NCBI GenBank assembly: GCA_029990175.1 | Contig: JARKIP010000023.1 | Coordinates: 20,479,501 to 20,543,500, forward strand | DNA length: 64,000 bases | Origin: Petunia secreta | Lineage: Eukaryota; Streptophyta; Magnoliopsida; Solanales; Solanaceae | Direction of reading: 5' to 3' | Shown here: positions 18,901-30,369 of the stretch, one piece after another | Numbering within the stretch: position 1 is the first letter of the stretch | How the letters are laid out: the number at the start of each line of letters is the position of its first letter | Notes under the pieces: model-generated | The model's input: only the letters and a program-made list of their open reading frames with translations | Database searches by the model: none | What the model was told of the DNA's origin: nothing | Position numbers and translations under genes: made by a program

Positions 18901-19907
18901 TTGCTTTTAAAAATAGGAAACTTGCATACCCTCATGATGACAACCCTACTGGTTACCATCAGAACAACAAAGGTAGTTCAGAATTTTATTTAGTGCCAAG
19001 TCACAAATTGAAGTTTTTAAACAAAGCATGTATCATAAAAAACCCTGAAGATCATATTGGAGAAGCTGCGGTGGGTCCATGGAATCTTTGCACGGTAGAG
19101 CAAGTTGAGGAGCTCAAATCACTCATTAGAGTCATCCCATTATGGTCGACGGGGATCATGATAGGGATAAACATGAGCCAAGTTTCATTTCCTTTACTTC
19201 AAGTTCAATCCATGAATAGACATATAACTAAAAGCTTTGAAATTCCAGCAGGCTCTTTTGCAATGTTTGCGGTGATTGCAATAATAGCTTGGCTAGTTCT
19301 CTATGATCGAGTGTTTCTTCCACTGGCATCAAAAATTAGAGGAAAGCCAGTTCGTATTGGAACTAAAGCAAGAATGGGAATTGCGATATTCTTCTCTTGC
19401 TTGTCCATGTTAGTCTCTGGGTTAATGGAATATGTTAGACGAAGAAAAGCAATCGAGCAAGGGCTCTTGAACAACCCTGAAGGAATGGTGGCAATGTCTG
19501 CAATGTGGATCGTGCCACAATATATTTTTACTGGAATAGCGGAGGCATGCAGTTCAACTAGCCAAACCGAGTTCTATTATTCTGAGTTATCAAAAAATAT
19601 GTCAAGTCTTGCATCTGCTTTGTTTGGACTAGGAATGGCTGTAGGAAGTCTGTTGGCAAGTGTGGTTTTGAGCAATGTGGAAAATTATACAAAAGGAGAG
19701 AATGGAGAAAGTTGGGTTTCAAGCAATATCAACAAGGGTCATTATGATTACTACTACTGGCTTCTTGCTATAATGACAGTTGTCAATTTGTTCTATTTTA
19801 TGGTTTGCAGTTGGGAATATGGACCTTGTGCTGAGAATCTGAGTAAGAACATGGTGGAGGGAGAAGGTGATTTGCCTCAAGATAATAATGTTCCTGCATC
19901 AGTATAG
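15998..19907 (+). CDS. NRT1/PTR family (NPF1-like) transporter, three exons
   Basis: Exons 15998-16151, 16322-16539 and 18447-19907 (GT-AG introns, phases 1 and 0) give 610 aa, the usual NPF length. Exon 1 encodes the charged N-terminus ending GLKTMPFIIA. Exon 2 carries the ASYGLLANM helix and VGAFVADSYLGRF. Exon 3 carries LLWLTAMIP, the ACSLAFGANQFD motif, FNWYY, the long cytoplasmic loop, IPLWSTGI, MSAMWIVPQYIFTGIAEAC, TEFYYSELSKNMSSLASAL and the C-terminal helices. The family has 12 TM helices and imports nitrate, peptides or hormones with protons at the plasma membrane. The sequence looks closest to the NPF1 subfamily (inference); substrate unknown. The usual ExxER/K proton motif reads EALQYV here. 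No break is seen, so it is probably functional. The start is the ATG at 15998. Confidence 0.9.
17223..17458. mobile_element. Stowaway-like MITE (intron 2, first)
   Basis: 236 bp starting CTCCCT and ending AGGGAG, with the TA dinucleotide duplicated at 17221-17222 and 17459-17460. It has Tc1/mariner-type ends and no coding capacity. The internal block ATCTCTATTTTACCCTT is shared with the next MITE. Confidence 0.75.
17620..17822. mobile_element. Stowaway-like MITE (intron 2, second)
   Basis: About 203 bp, with left end TTCCATCCGTCTTAATTTATG and right end ATAAAATAGGACAAAAGGAG, flanked by TA. It shares ATCTCTATTTTACCCTTGTT and TTCGTGCGC...TCAAATGGTGC blocks with 17223-17458, so the same family. 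Its ends have decayed more. Confidence 0.65.
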
Positions 19908-20695
19908 CGGTAACAAAGAATAATGTTCATGTGGTTGGGATAATAGTACTGGGCACCCCTGTAACACAACATTGTATCCAATTTTAAGTTTGAAGTATTT
20001 GTTTCTTAGCTCCACTTTATCTAAGATGTAGTACATGATCTTACAGTATTCTTATGCTTTAAAGTATACAGCATTTATTATTGAATTACTTAATTATGTA
20101 TGCTTAGGCAATGTAAAAATAGTATAAAAATACTTAAGTGACCATTCGACAAGGTAAACAATATTTTGAATGATCTGGTGTTGCTCAAAAGACCATTCTT
20201 CAATGTAATCACTTCAATTCAACGGCTCAAACAAATATAGCTGATCATAAGCCATTCAATAGACAAACAAACAGCTTCCAAATAACGAATAAAACATGCA
20301 TTAACAAGAAAGTGCAAACCAAACACTGAATGCAGCCCGCTTTCTTCTCAACGCCAAAGCTAGTTCATAACACACATTCTTACAATTATACCAAAAATTC
20401 ATAGACAAAACAAACCACAACAGGTTAGTTCCTAATTGTTCATTTACACCCAAAATGAACAATTCCTAATTGTTCATTACAGCCTAAATAAGAAAATTTA
20501 TCTACTATCTAGTACAACTTATTTATGAATAGAAGTTGTATAATATGTCATATTTAGATTATGGTATTCAAAGTATGATATGGATTAACATATTTTATTA
20601 CCACATAGGTAGTGAAGGTAGAAATTGACTCAAGAGTGAAGTTATCAATAATTAGAGAATGAATTGTTGTCATATTGGTTTCTAAAGTGATATTC
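19908..20695. other. NPF 3' UTR and spacer
   Basis: AT-rich, no second gene. The first 200 bp should contain the NPF 3' UTR. TTCCTAATTGTTCAT is repeated at about 20428 and 20463 with the inverse ATGAACAA between them. Confidence 0.5.
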
Positions 20696-22617
20696 TAACA
20701 CGACTCGAATTTTTGAATAGGCCGTGCGGGCACCTAATATCCTCCCCAAGACCCATCGGGCTAATTCTATTGAACTTATATATATAAGCTGCTAAGAAGA
20801 AATGCAGCTGGCGATGCAACATACAAAGTTTAGACTCTATCCAGATCGGACATCTAAGAGTACAAAAGATGTATACAACTCCCAAAAGAGATAAAATAGG
20901 TCTAACAAAAGAAATCCAAAGTTGGTGACCATCACAGACAAAAGGCTAGCTCACCCCTGCTGAAGCACCCTCGCTCCTTAATCACGCGTCGAGCTGAGTC
21001 CTGGAGCAGAATCTTTCGAAACGAATACACAAAAAGAAACAGACATGGAGTGAGTCAAAATGACTCAATAAGTGAGGGCTAGCTAGCTACCTCGAATAAT
21101 AGATAGACCAGCTAGGGAGAATCAAGAAATCAAAACTAAATAGCCAATGCGCAAGCAAGTCGATGCATACAATCACACATAGCTCAGCAACACATGTAAT
21201 GGAATGGAATGAAATTTGATATGATGCAACCATAATGCAATAGGGTCACATTTGCCCAAAATCTCTCACTAGTGCGGGACTCTCATTGACTATCTGGAGA
21301 TACATGAGATGATAACCCTCACCGACGCGAAAATCTCATCGTCTACCGGGGTATATAATAAAATCATAACATCAAGCTCAAAACAGGGGATACTATATGT
21401 ATATTCAATCCAAAGCTGTGTAGTAGGTACGCCTAATCAGCAGCTACATAGGTAAATGTGTGTAGGACATCCATAAAGTCTAAGGCCGTCAAATAAGTGG
21501 ATGATATCACTTATCTCAAGTCCTGAGCTAATCCGGCTACTAAAAGATCTCCTTTCCCTTGTGAATCCTCTTAGAATCACCTCGCTCTGAGCCAAGGAAG
21601 AATAATCGCACATATACGTGTTTAGACGATGGATAACTAGCAATAACACAACTTTATTAAGAAATTTCCAAATTACCCTTAGGCTTGGATTAGCCGAATA
21701 TACATAAAGATACACTTCCATACTTCTCAAAATCCTACGGTTCCAATTATATAATTGAATTTCCATATTCAACTTCATTTAACACAATTTCCCATAATCC
21801 AAATAGTTAAGGTTCCAACCCAATAGAATTTCACAAAAATTATGAATTTCATAACCCTAAACCTTCAATTAAAAAGATAGGAAGGTTAGGAGGCCTTACT
21901 TGATGGATAAGGATGATTTAGTCTTGAAAAATCACCTTCAATAGAATTTCTATTGGAGGAATTGGATGAAAATTTAGTTTTGCCAAGTGATGTGGCCTTT
22001 TTATACTCCGGCTTGGTGCTCTCGCGTTGTTGCAGTCGTGACAACGACTTAACTCAGCGATATCTCTCAGAACAACCAAGTTACTCAGCGATGTCGTGCC
22101 AGGGAAGCGCTATCACGCGGAGTTGGCCACAAGCAGCCTAACAACACAAGCCGATGCTGCATTTTAGGTCTAAACCGGACTCTACGTTGCTCGAAATCAC
22201 CTCAAATTTGTATACAAGCTCTAAAACACATTTATGACTTGCTCGCAAACTCGGATCTCAAACTGAATCTTTGATGCACAAACTGAGGGGTTGAACGAAA
22301 GGAGGGAAACTTCCACTTTCAGAATATGTGCAAAAACCATCCGAACAACCTCGAATTTTTCTTCCAAATGTTTGCACAATACACAAATTACCATACAAAT
22401 CTAACGTCATTTTTGGATTTTCAAACTATACTCGAAAACCATAATACAACTTTACCGATACTAAAAAATGAACACGTCTTCCAAGATCCATCTAACAAGG
22501 CCCGATTCAACTCAAATATTACAGAAAAGTCCCATTAGACCTTATGGTACTTTTAAGAATATCAGTTTGCAAATCGGAGTCTGAACTCTCAAAATGACTA
22601 GTCAGGGTCATTTAATT
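20696..22617 (-). repeat. 3' LTR of a Tekay/Del-like Ty3-gypsy element
   Basis: The reverse complement matches the overall order of the LTR at 59323-61867: a start region with GACTCCGATT, CCATAAGGTCTAATGGGACTTTTC, the GATGAGA...GTC block, and the end GGTGCCCGCACGGCC...TCGTGTTA. The right edge is approximate. A purine tract (AAGTGGAGAAGAATT on the minus strand) sits next to it at about 22616-22631, and the conserved GAGGACGAACGAGAGTC precedes that. About 1.9 kb, highly diverged; the terminal CA has become TA. Confidence 0.75.
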
Positions 22618-25274
22618 CTTCTCCACTTAGACTCTCGTTCGTCCTCAAACGAGCCAGAGTCCAGAGCAATCATAATCAACAATGAGAATACTTGAACTAA
22701 CCCTTAATCATCTAACAAGCAATATCATTACACAATTGCTTAGCTGAAAATAGGCAATATTCAACTAACTAGTTTAGAGGTCGAGGACGTACCCGAATCA
22801 TCAAAGAGGTGAGGATACCTCTCGCGCATACTCGACTCAAGCTCCCAAGTGTCCTACTCATGAGGATGATTGCGCCATCTCATCTTTACCATCGGAATTT
22901 CTTTAGAGCGTAGCTTCCGGGTATCTCGACTAACAGTTGCAGCTGGAGTCTCCTCATAAGCTAGATTTACATCTAACTAGGCTGGATCTACCTTAATCAC
23001 CTCGGAAGGATCCCGGATACACTTCTGAACCATCGATACATGAATGATTTGATAAACCAACATAAATTCTGGCAAATCAAGCAGATAAGGCACCTTACTA
23101 ATACGGTTCTCTATCCTGAATGGCCCGATGAACTTGCGACTTAGCTTTGCTTTCTTCCCAAACCTTTTTACACCTTGCATCGGCAACACTTTCAAGAATA
23201 CCATGTCGCTGACCTCAAAATCTAACTCCGGATTTCTCTTGCTCAAATACGATGTCTTCTGGCTTTGAGTAGTTTGAAGATGCTCCTGAATGACTCGAAC
23301 AGTATCCAGAGTCTATCATATCAAAACCCAATATCTCAATATACCCAGACTCAAGCCAACCAACTAGATATCGACAGGAACGACCATACAATGCCTCGAA
23401 CGGGGCCATCTAAATAGAAGACTGATAGCTATTATTATAGGCAAACTCTGCTAAGGCCAAATGATCATCTCAATGGCCTCCGAAGTCAAAAGCACAAGCT
23501 ATGAACATATCTTCCAAAATCGGGATAGTCCACTTAGACTGGCCATCATTCTGGAAATGAAATATTATGCTAAGCTGAAATTGAGTATCTAATTCTCTTT
23601 GGAAAGCCTACCAAAACTGATAAGTGAATTGAGATCCTTGATCAGATATAATAGACAAAGGAGTGTCATGCAACCGAACCACCTGCTTGATAAAGATCCG
23701 AGCTAATTTCTTTGCTGGGTTGGTCATCTTTATTAGGATAAAATGAGAAGATTTAGTTAGCATGTCAAAAATAACCTAGACTGAATCATGGCGCGAGTAG
23801 AGGTGATCCACTCCCACCTCTACTCGAGAATGGGTAAGGCCTATCCAAACTTGTTGGCCTCCTATGCTCGTACTAGACCTGTTGATAGCTCAAGCACCGA
23901 GACACATAATCCAAGACGTCTTTCTACATCCCTTTCCGCCAATACAGCTCTCAAAGATCTTTATACATTTTAGTAATACTAGGATGAATATAATATCCTG
24001 GGCTATGAGCCTCGTGTAGCAACATCTCCCTCAGATCTCCAACATTACGAACACAAAGTCGGCCATTCATCCGAAGAATACCATCTACATCAAGCTCAAA
24101 GAGATTGACTCCTCCACGTCAAATACGGCTACACAACTCGCGAAGATAAGGATCATCGAAGCATCTTTCCTTAATCTGGCTGTCTAGGGACGACTAAGCC
24201 GCAACATAAGAAAAAACCTGACTCAGGTCAGGGCTGATGAATCTTACCCCTAAGTCGCCAAGAGACAGCTACTCTCGAGCCAATGGTCTTATCTCAATAT
24301 CAAGAAAAACCAAGCTGCCCACCTTCTCAATGCATCGTCTACCACATTAGCCTTCCCTAGGTGTTAGTGAATGGTAAGATCATAATCTTACTCGATCCAC
24401 CTCTGCTGCCTACCATTCTGATCTTTTTTAGAAAGAAATACTGCAAGCTTTGGTGATCAGTATATACCTCACAAGGCTCGCCATATGGATAATGTCTTCA
24501 AATCTTCAAAGTGAACACTAGAGCTGCTAACTCCAAATCGTGAGTCAGATAATTCTTCTCATTTACCTTTAGCTACCTAGAAGCATAACCGATAACCTTG
24601 TCGTAACATCCTAGGATTACACGGAAGCATCGCAATAGACCACGAACCCACCATTGTCAGAAGGAAGAGATAACACTGGCGGTGAGGTCAACAATGAATT
24701 GAGCATTTGAAAGCTCGCCTCGCACTCATTAGAAAACTAAAACTAGACTAATTATCTAACTTAGATGTGTTAGAGGGGCTACAATAGTTGAGAACTTCTC
24801 CATGAAATGTTGAATATCCTGCCAAACCGAGAAAGCTACGACTCTCTATCAGAGTGATAGGACGAGGCCAACATTATACGGCCTCAATTTTCTTCGGATC
24901 AATTCTAATGTCTTTGTTTGGCACCACATGTCCCAATAAAGCCACGAAATTGAGCCAGAATTCACATTTCGAGAACTTTGTATAAAGCTTTTGATCACAA
25001 AGCATTTGGAGAAAACTATCAGGTGATACTTATGCTCGTTGCGACTGCGAGAATATATATCAGAATGTCATAGATAAAGAAAATGACAAATGAATCTAGG
25101 AACTGCTTAAATATCTTATTCATCAGGTCCACAAAAGCTGTTGCGGCATTGGTAAGCCTAAAAGGCATAATCATAAACTTGTAATGGTCGTAACGAGTCC
25201 TGAAAGTAGTCCTCGGGATATCCGACTCTCGAATCTTCAACCGATGATATCCAAATCGCAAATCGATCTTAGAA
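22618..25274 (-). pseudogene. Decayed pol of the Tekay/Del-like gypsy element
   Basis: Minus-strand remnants in the order expected of a chromovirus pol. RT is at 25274-25019 ([27 protein letters not shown], ending near the YxDD site as FFIYDILIY). RNase H and H2C2 integrase regions lie at about 24800-23450, with many stops. The integrase C-terminal part is at 23409-22977 (MAPFEALYGRSCR, VLPMQGVKRFGKKAKLS, PFRIENRISKVPYLLDLP, HVSMVQKC). Integrase and RT would normally drive cDNA synthesis and insertion; this copy is clearly dead. The 5' half of pol, gag and the 5' LTR are missing. The sequence breaks at about 25275 where LINE sequence begins. Confidence 0.8.
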
Positions 25275-25515
25275 AAAAAGTTAGCTCATTGTAACTAATC
25301 AAATAAATGAAACCCTAAACCCAATTTAAGTATGCTAGCTCTCTTTTCTCTTTGGGAGACTTGCTTTGTTTGGCCTCTCATGGCCACCATGGCCACTAGG
25401 CACCCGCTCCTAGGGTTGTACAGTCTTCTTTACCTCTTAACCAACCTAGCATACCCCTTTTCTCAATCCTAAAACCCTAATTCATATGCTTTTATCCTAA
25501 ACCTAAGGTTGTACC
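25275..25515 (+). pseudogene. LINE-2 segment a: 5' end of ORF1 (inferred)
   Basis: Short stretch between the gypsy RT and the Tat LTR. Joining its right end to 43306 (with one copy of the presumed 5-bp target removed) leaves an open reading frame into the LINE ORF1 sequence at 43306-43383, so I infer it is the 5' part of the same LINE. By itself it shows only weak coding signal. Confidence 0.45.
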
Positions 25516-25995
25516 TGAGTAGGAAAAAATACGCCACCTATGATTACAGGAAGACGAGTCCAACTGGCGAGATTAGACCTAGCTTATAAGTCACGGGACA
25601 CAGAGGATACACGCTAGCTCCTCAAGCTACGGCTGCTCAGTACGAGCATATGATGCAAGGTATACATCCCACCGCCTTAGGGTTTACAATCTCCGAGTTA
25701 GGGTTTTGTATATACCGCCACCTTGAGTATACATGCCCACGACCTTATTGGTCTTTGTATTTTACCATACTTAGGACTGGGTAAGTCTTAGCTATAAATA
25801 CCTCTCCTACATTGTATTGTACGATCAAGTGATTTACACTAAATCCGGCTATTCTCAAGGAATGATATTCTTTACTTTCTTGTCTATTACTTTTTATCTC
25901 TATTTCCTGTATTTTTCTTCATATTAACCATATTGCTTGTGACCCTCTAACAAATTTAATTGCTTAACCTAGACGACCAAATTTAGGCATAAACA
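25516..25995 (+). repeat. 5' LTR of a Tat-type Ty3-gypsy element (LTR A)
   Basis: 480 bp from TGAGTAGG to GGCATAAACA. It aligns along its whole length with LTR C (42829-43305) and over about 360 bp with LTR B (39234-39594): shared ACCGCCTTAGGGTTTACA, TAGTCTTTGTATTTTACCAT-like and CTATTCTCAAGGAAT blocks. Directly downstream is TTTTGAACCCACCGTGGGGC, the usual post-LTR motif of this group. The flanking 5 bp are GTACC here and ACACC after LTR C, so the target duplication is imperfect at best. Confidence 0.8.
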
Positions 25996-26056
25996 GTTTT
26001 GAACCCACCGTGGGGCCCAAGAAATTGTAGGTTACTACGATGGAAAAGGTGCAGCC

Positions 26057-27290
26057 ATGTTAGACGAAAACGACAACGTTCCAAAGAACACTTCTGACGC
26101 GGTAGACGATTCTGCAAAGGATCCTACCAATCCTAACAGACAGTCAAAGGATCTTTCCAGAGATTTGATCTTTGTCGGCAGTGGCGGCGAAGACGATCAA
26201 CAACGCGGAGACAACGCCAGGCTCAAAGATTTCCTTGTTGATCTCTTCAAGACCCAGATAGAACGAGCAGAGCAAAACTCGGCCAACATGGTCGAAAGTG
26301 TGGCCCAGAAGTTAGGAGCGACGTTTGTTGAATCGTCTCAGAGGCCAACGTCTCCACGAGGACCAGCGCCCGCGAACGAACCACCAGCATCTGTTCCAAA
26401 CCGAAGGCTCAATATGGAGGCCGTCCTTAGAAGCTCCGCAGTAGGTAACAATCAAGGTCTCGAAGGAATGCCTGTCATTCAGGACATCCTGAAAGAGATG
26501 AAGGCTAAACACGATCGGATCGGTAACGTGCCGGGTGCTCCACCTCAGGCTACCATCGTAGATGAGCAGAAGTTATATAAGCATGCATATAAGGCAAGTG
26601 ATGCATCGATCCACGTACCTAAGTACTTCTGCCTTCTGGAAAGCCTTAAGTACAACATAACTACTGATCCGGACGAGCATATTGCTGCTTATTATACAGT
26701 CGTCAAAAGAAATGAGATTACTGAAGAAGAAACACAATATACTCTGGTGAAGAGATTTGGCTCGACCTTAACTAAAGGTGCCCTCGCGTGGTACACTCAG
26801 CTGCCAATAGGGTCAATCGAGTCATTCACCCAAATGCAGGATTTGTTCAAGAAGGCACATTCAGGAGCCCGCAAGCGAAAGAAGCGCATGGAAGATATCT
26901 TTAAAATCCGGCAACGCGACAACGAACTGCTGAAAGACTACCAAGAAAGATTTCAGAGGGAACACATGGAGATCCCTCCAGTTCCCTACAGTATTGATGT
27001 GGTAGCTTTTAGTAAGTGTTTAAAATCTAGGGGTTCATTAGCCACCCGGGAGTTATAGTGGAGTCTTACTCAACACCCGGTGACGACATGGAATGCCTTA
27101 CACCAGCGGTATATTAAGAAGCTCCATTTGGAACCTGAATAATCCTCGATCTTCAGCGGTGGTACTCGTTTGCTCGCCGAAGACATCAGTCGTCAGGGTA
27201 AGAAATGGGAACACACCGAAGAACCTTGAGCTAGAGACAGAGGGAAGAGAAGCAGGAGAGATTACAGGGCTGACTTCCCGAAACCTGTAG
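26057..27290 (+). pseudogene. Tat-type gag
   Basis: A frame of 333 codons (26057-27058) starting at an upstream-acidic region and running into the Retrotrans_gag core (DPDEHIAAYYTVVKRNEI, KGALAWYTQLP, IESFTQMQDLFKKAHSGARK, EDIFKIRQRDNELLKDYQERFQRE). A TAG at 27056-27058 and later frame changes break it; the core continues to about 27140 (TTWNALHQRYIKKLHLEPE). Gag forms the particle that packages the RNA. The start GTTAGAC...ATG region follows the LTR by about 60 bp. Clearly non-functional. Confidence 0.8.
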
Positions 27291-27439
27291 AATAGCGAGA
27301 GGATATCAGAAAAACACTGACGCACCCTCACAAGGGGTTGCTCAGCATCGATAGAATACTCGACAGGTTTGAGGAGTTAGGACTATGTGTCAACGCTGTG
27401 GAATTCGTAAAGGACCATCTGAAAAATGCCCAAGTAAGA

Positions 27440-28060
27440 TGGCCCAGCAACATGAGGGCAAAGCCTGGAAAAAGAGACGTAAAACTTTAATGTGATTTTC
27501 ACAGGGATCACGGGCGCGAGACTGCCGGTTGTAAGCCTCTAATTCTAGAAGTAATGGGCCTGCTCTATAAAGGATACTTGAAGGATATGCTGACAGATAG
27601 GGGAAAGTAGACGTACGCCAAAAATAGGAGCTCAGAGGGTCCTCCAGATCTGCCAGAACCAAAGAGGTCCATCAATGTGATAGTTGGTGGCCCAATACTA
27701 TTTATTAATTCAAATCAGAGCGAGGTAGCGCCCGATGGAGGCTACGCCCGAGATGACATGATCTTGCTCAGTGACGAGGATAGTACCAGCTGCAACATAC
27801 CTCACCGTGACGCCCTGGTCATAACACTTAGAATAGGGGATACTGATATCAAATGCGTCCTTGGCGACGCTGGCAGCACCGTAAACCTTATCAAGTGGGA
27901 TACCCTACAGGAAATGGGAATTGATGACAAAGTAAACCCTATGGGAAATGGGAATTGAAGACAAAGTAACTCCAAGCGTCTACACATTGGCCTGTTTAAA
28001 CAACTCTTGCGAAAAAATTGTTGGAGAAATAGATTTTGCAACGCGTATACCTGGGGTTGT
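27440..28060 (+). pseudogene. Tat-type gag C-terminus and protease fragment
   Basis: A CDFHRDHGRETAGC zinc-finger-like block at about 27490, then PKRSINVIVGG and the aspartic-protease region with DAGSTVNLI at about 27868. A short duplication of GGGAATTGA(T/A)GACAAAGTAA (27917 and 27950) shifts the frame right after. Recognisable sequence ends near 28060, and RT, RNase H and integrase of this element are not found. Confidence 0.7.
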
Positions 28061-28619
28061 GTTATTTGTGTTAATAGTGCTCCAAAGCTTTGAATGCCGC
28101 CTTTGGTCTATATTGAATGTGATGCCTAATTCCAGAAAGATTCAAAGTAAAGGCGTTAAACATAAGCAAATGATAAAGCAAAGGCTAAAATGGAAAACAG
28201 AGAAATATATTTGTTCTACATATGCGATGAGGCAAATAATCTCCGAGGAACTGATGGTTGCTAGTTCTCCTCAGTTTGCTGCTTTTTGGAATTCTTGCAC
28301 TCAAAGAAAAATCGTGAGTTCTTAAATTGGCACGCAGCCTCAACATTTTGCTTTGCTCCTTTTGTCTTGATGTGGAATTCTGCAGTAGCATCAAACAAAT
28401 TTGCCCATGTTTATCTAGAGAAAAACTATTAGTTTTGAACAAATAGCGACTGGCTTGATTGAAAACCTAATGCAGCTTCAAATCTGCATCTTCTTGTATG
28501 GCGATTAGATGTATTGTTGCTGCGAGAGTCTGATGTTTTTGAGATTCTTTCTTTTGCACAAATGATATCATCTAAAATTATTTTGGCTTGGCTTATTTAG
28601 AAAAGGTGATTTTTTATTG
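28061..28619. other. Unassigned sequence between two element fragments
   Basis: No domain recognised on either strand. A short minus-strand stretch near 28420-28270 has protein-like composition but no family match that I can defend. Confidence 0.35.
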
Positions 28620-29080
28620 ATTTTGGGAGCAAACCCAATAAGGGTAGCAAAACACAAGATTAGTTCATTAAATAAAATTTGCAAAAGAGTAGCAAAACAT
28701 AAGATAGTTGGGAGGGAAATGCCATTTTCAAGCTACAAAGTGTTGTCATTTAGTCTTCCTGCTGAGCTTCATGCTTCCTTTTCAAATGCCTTGGTACCAA
28801 TTTTTGTGAATCAACTCTGATAATAATTTCATTTGATGCTGGGGGATCATATTTGTTGCATGTTGGCTCTTGCTTCAACTTTATCTTGCCTTTTTCAATC
28901 ATGTTCTGAATTTTGTGCTTACGTGCCAAACATTTTTCTGTATCGTGACCTTGAAAATTTGAGTGGTATGCACACCTCTTTAATAAATCAAAATCTGGAG
29001 GCGGATTCTCATTGATCCATCCTTTCTTTGCTTGCAATAGCCCTTCGGCTTTCAATCTCTCGAATATGTCTGATAATGGT
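28620..29080 (-). pseudogene. Gypsy gag C-terminal part, minus strand (3' piece)
   Basis: The minus frame 29055-28750 has a gag zinc-finger-like block CAYHSNFQGHDTEKC followed by LARKHKIQNMIEKGKIKL, typical of Ogre/Tat-group gag. It is cut at 29081 by the Copia insertion, and the N-terminal continuation is at 38824-39130. With the Copia element and one ATGGT removed, the minus reading passes from TFTPLYEP to SDIFERLKAEGLL. Confidence 0.7.
29076..29080. repeat. Copia target site duplication, left (ATGGT)
   Basis: ATGGT immediately before the left LTR, identical to 38819-38823. Confidence 0.9.
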
Positions 29081-29920
29081 TGTTATTTCCCAAGACACAC
29101 CACTACGGAAGGACCAGTTCCTTCTATGTATTCCTTTACTGTTTAATTGCAGAATAAGTAGAAGTAAGTAAATAAACACAGAATTTTAGCGGGGTTAGTA
29201 AATAAACACAGGATTTTAGCGTGGAAAAACCCCCTTAACTAGGGATCAAAAAACCACGACCTACTCTTTCAAGTAGGATTTCAACTTCACTATTTGAAAG
29301 ACTCACTTGGTTACAAGAGTACCTTCTTACTAACCTATGACTAACTCTAATCCTATAGTGGCCCCTTTCACAATCACTGAAGTTTCTCCAAGTACAAGAC
29401 TTGAATGATGTGTACTCTTACAGAACTTCTATGAAAGTATCCTACTACAGATGAACTAAGACTGAGAACAATATAAACTCAATCCTAAAGGAACTGGTTC
29501 TTCACTTAGTTCTTTGTAGCTAGACGACTGCTCAAATACAATTTAAAATGACTTCTATGTTGCTGCTCTAAACTCTCTGTATTTGTGCGTGCCTTCAACA
29601 GCTGAAATGCTTCTCAATTTATAGCCTTGAATACTTGAGAAGTCTTGAGCAATTAGAACTCCAAAGCCCTTCAAGTGTTTGAGTCCTTATTGAACTCCTT
29701 GCTAATCTTCAAGCCTTATCCCAATCTTATACAATCTTTTCTTATCTCGTACATCCCTGCATGATTATCAAGATTAACATTAGATTCTAGGATAACAATT
29801 AATATTCCCGCTTAAATAATTTTGTATAATTATTTATTCAGCTGTAGTGATCCAAAGGAACATGTCCTTGGATCTGTTCCTTCGTCATCAGTCAAAACTT
29901 TAAGCTTATTCAAGCTAACA
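29081..29920 (-). repeat. Copia 3' LTR (840 bp)
   Basis: TGTTATTTCCCAAG ... AAGCTAACA on the plus strand. Compared with the other LTR it has an extra partial duplication near 29165-29220 (AGTAAATAAACACAG twice) and lacks about 17 bp present near 38320. Confidence 0.9.
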
Positions 29921-30366
29921 TTTTTCCCCTTTTTGATGATGAAAAACTTATTGACTTTGTTTCATATCCTTAATGTCCTGAACCACAACTTGCAACTTAA
30001 AAGCCACATTAGCATAAATCAATTTTATCATTAAGGATCAGGTTCTTTAAACTGGTTATAAATATCACAAGCAAAATCATACTTATTCTTCCCCCTTTTG
30101 GCATCGTTGAAAAGGTTTCATAAGTCAAAATTATTTTAAGAAATAAAAATAATCAACTCATAGCCATTGAGGCAACTCAAGATGCAAACATAATCCAAAA
30201 AAAAGAAACTGCATTGAAATGATATTAGCCATCGAAGATATGACATCATAAGCAAAAAGATTTTCAATCAGGGGAAAAAAACTAAGCAAGTACTACTAAA
30301 CTAGTCAAAAACTAAAGATAAGAAGGCTAGGCAACTAGAACTAATCTAAATCCCACTGGTCAAAAG
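29921..30366 (-). other. Copia 3' non-coding region with polypurine tract
   Basis: Between the extra ORF and the 3' LTR. Next to the LTR, the minus strand reads AAAAAGGGGAAAAA (29921-29934), a good polypurine tract for plus-strand priming. The rest shows no coding signal. Confidence 0.65.
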
Positions 30367-30369
30367 ATG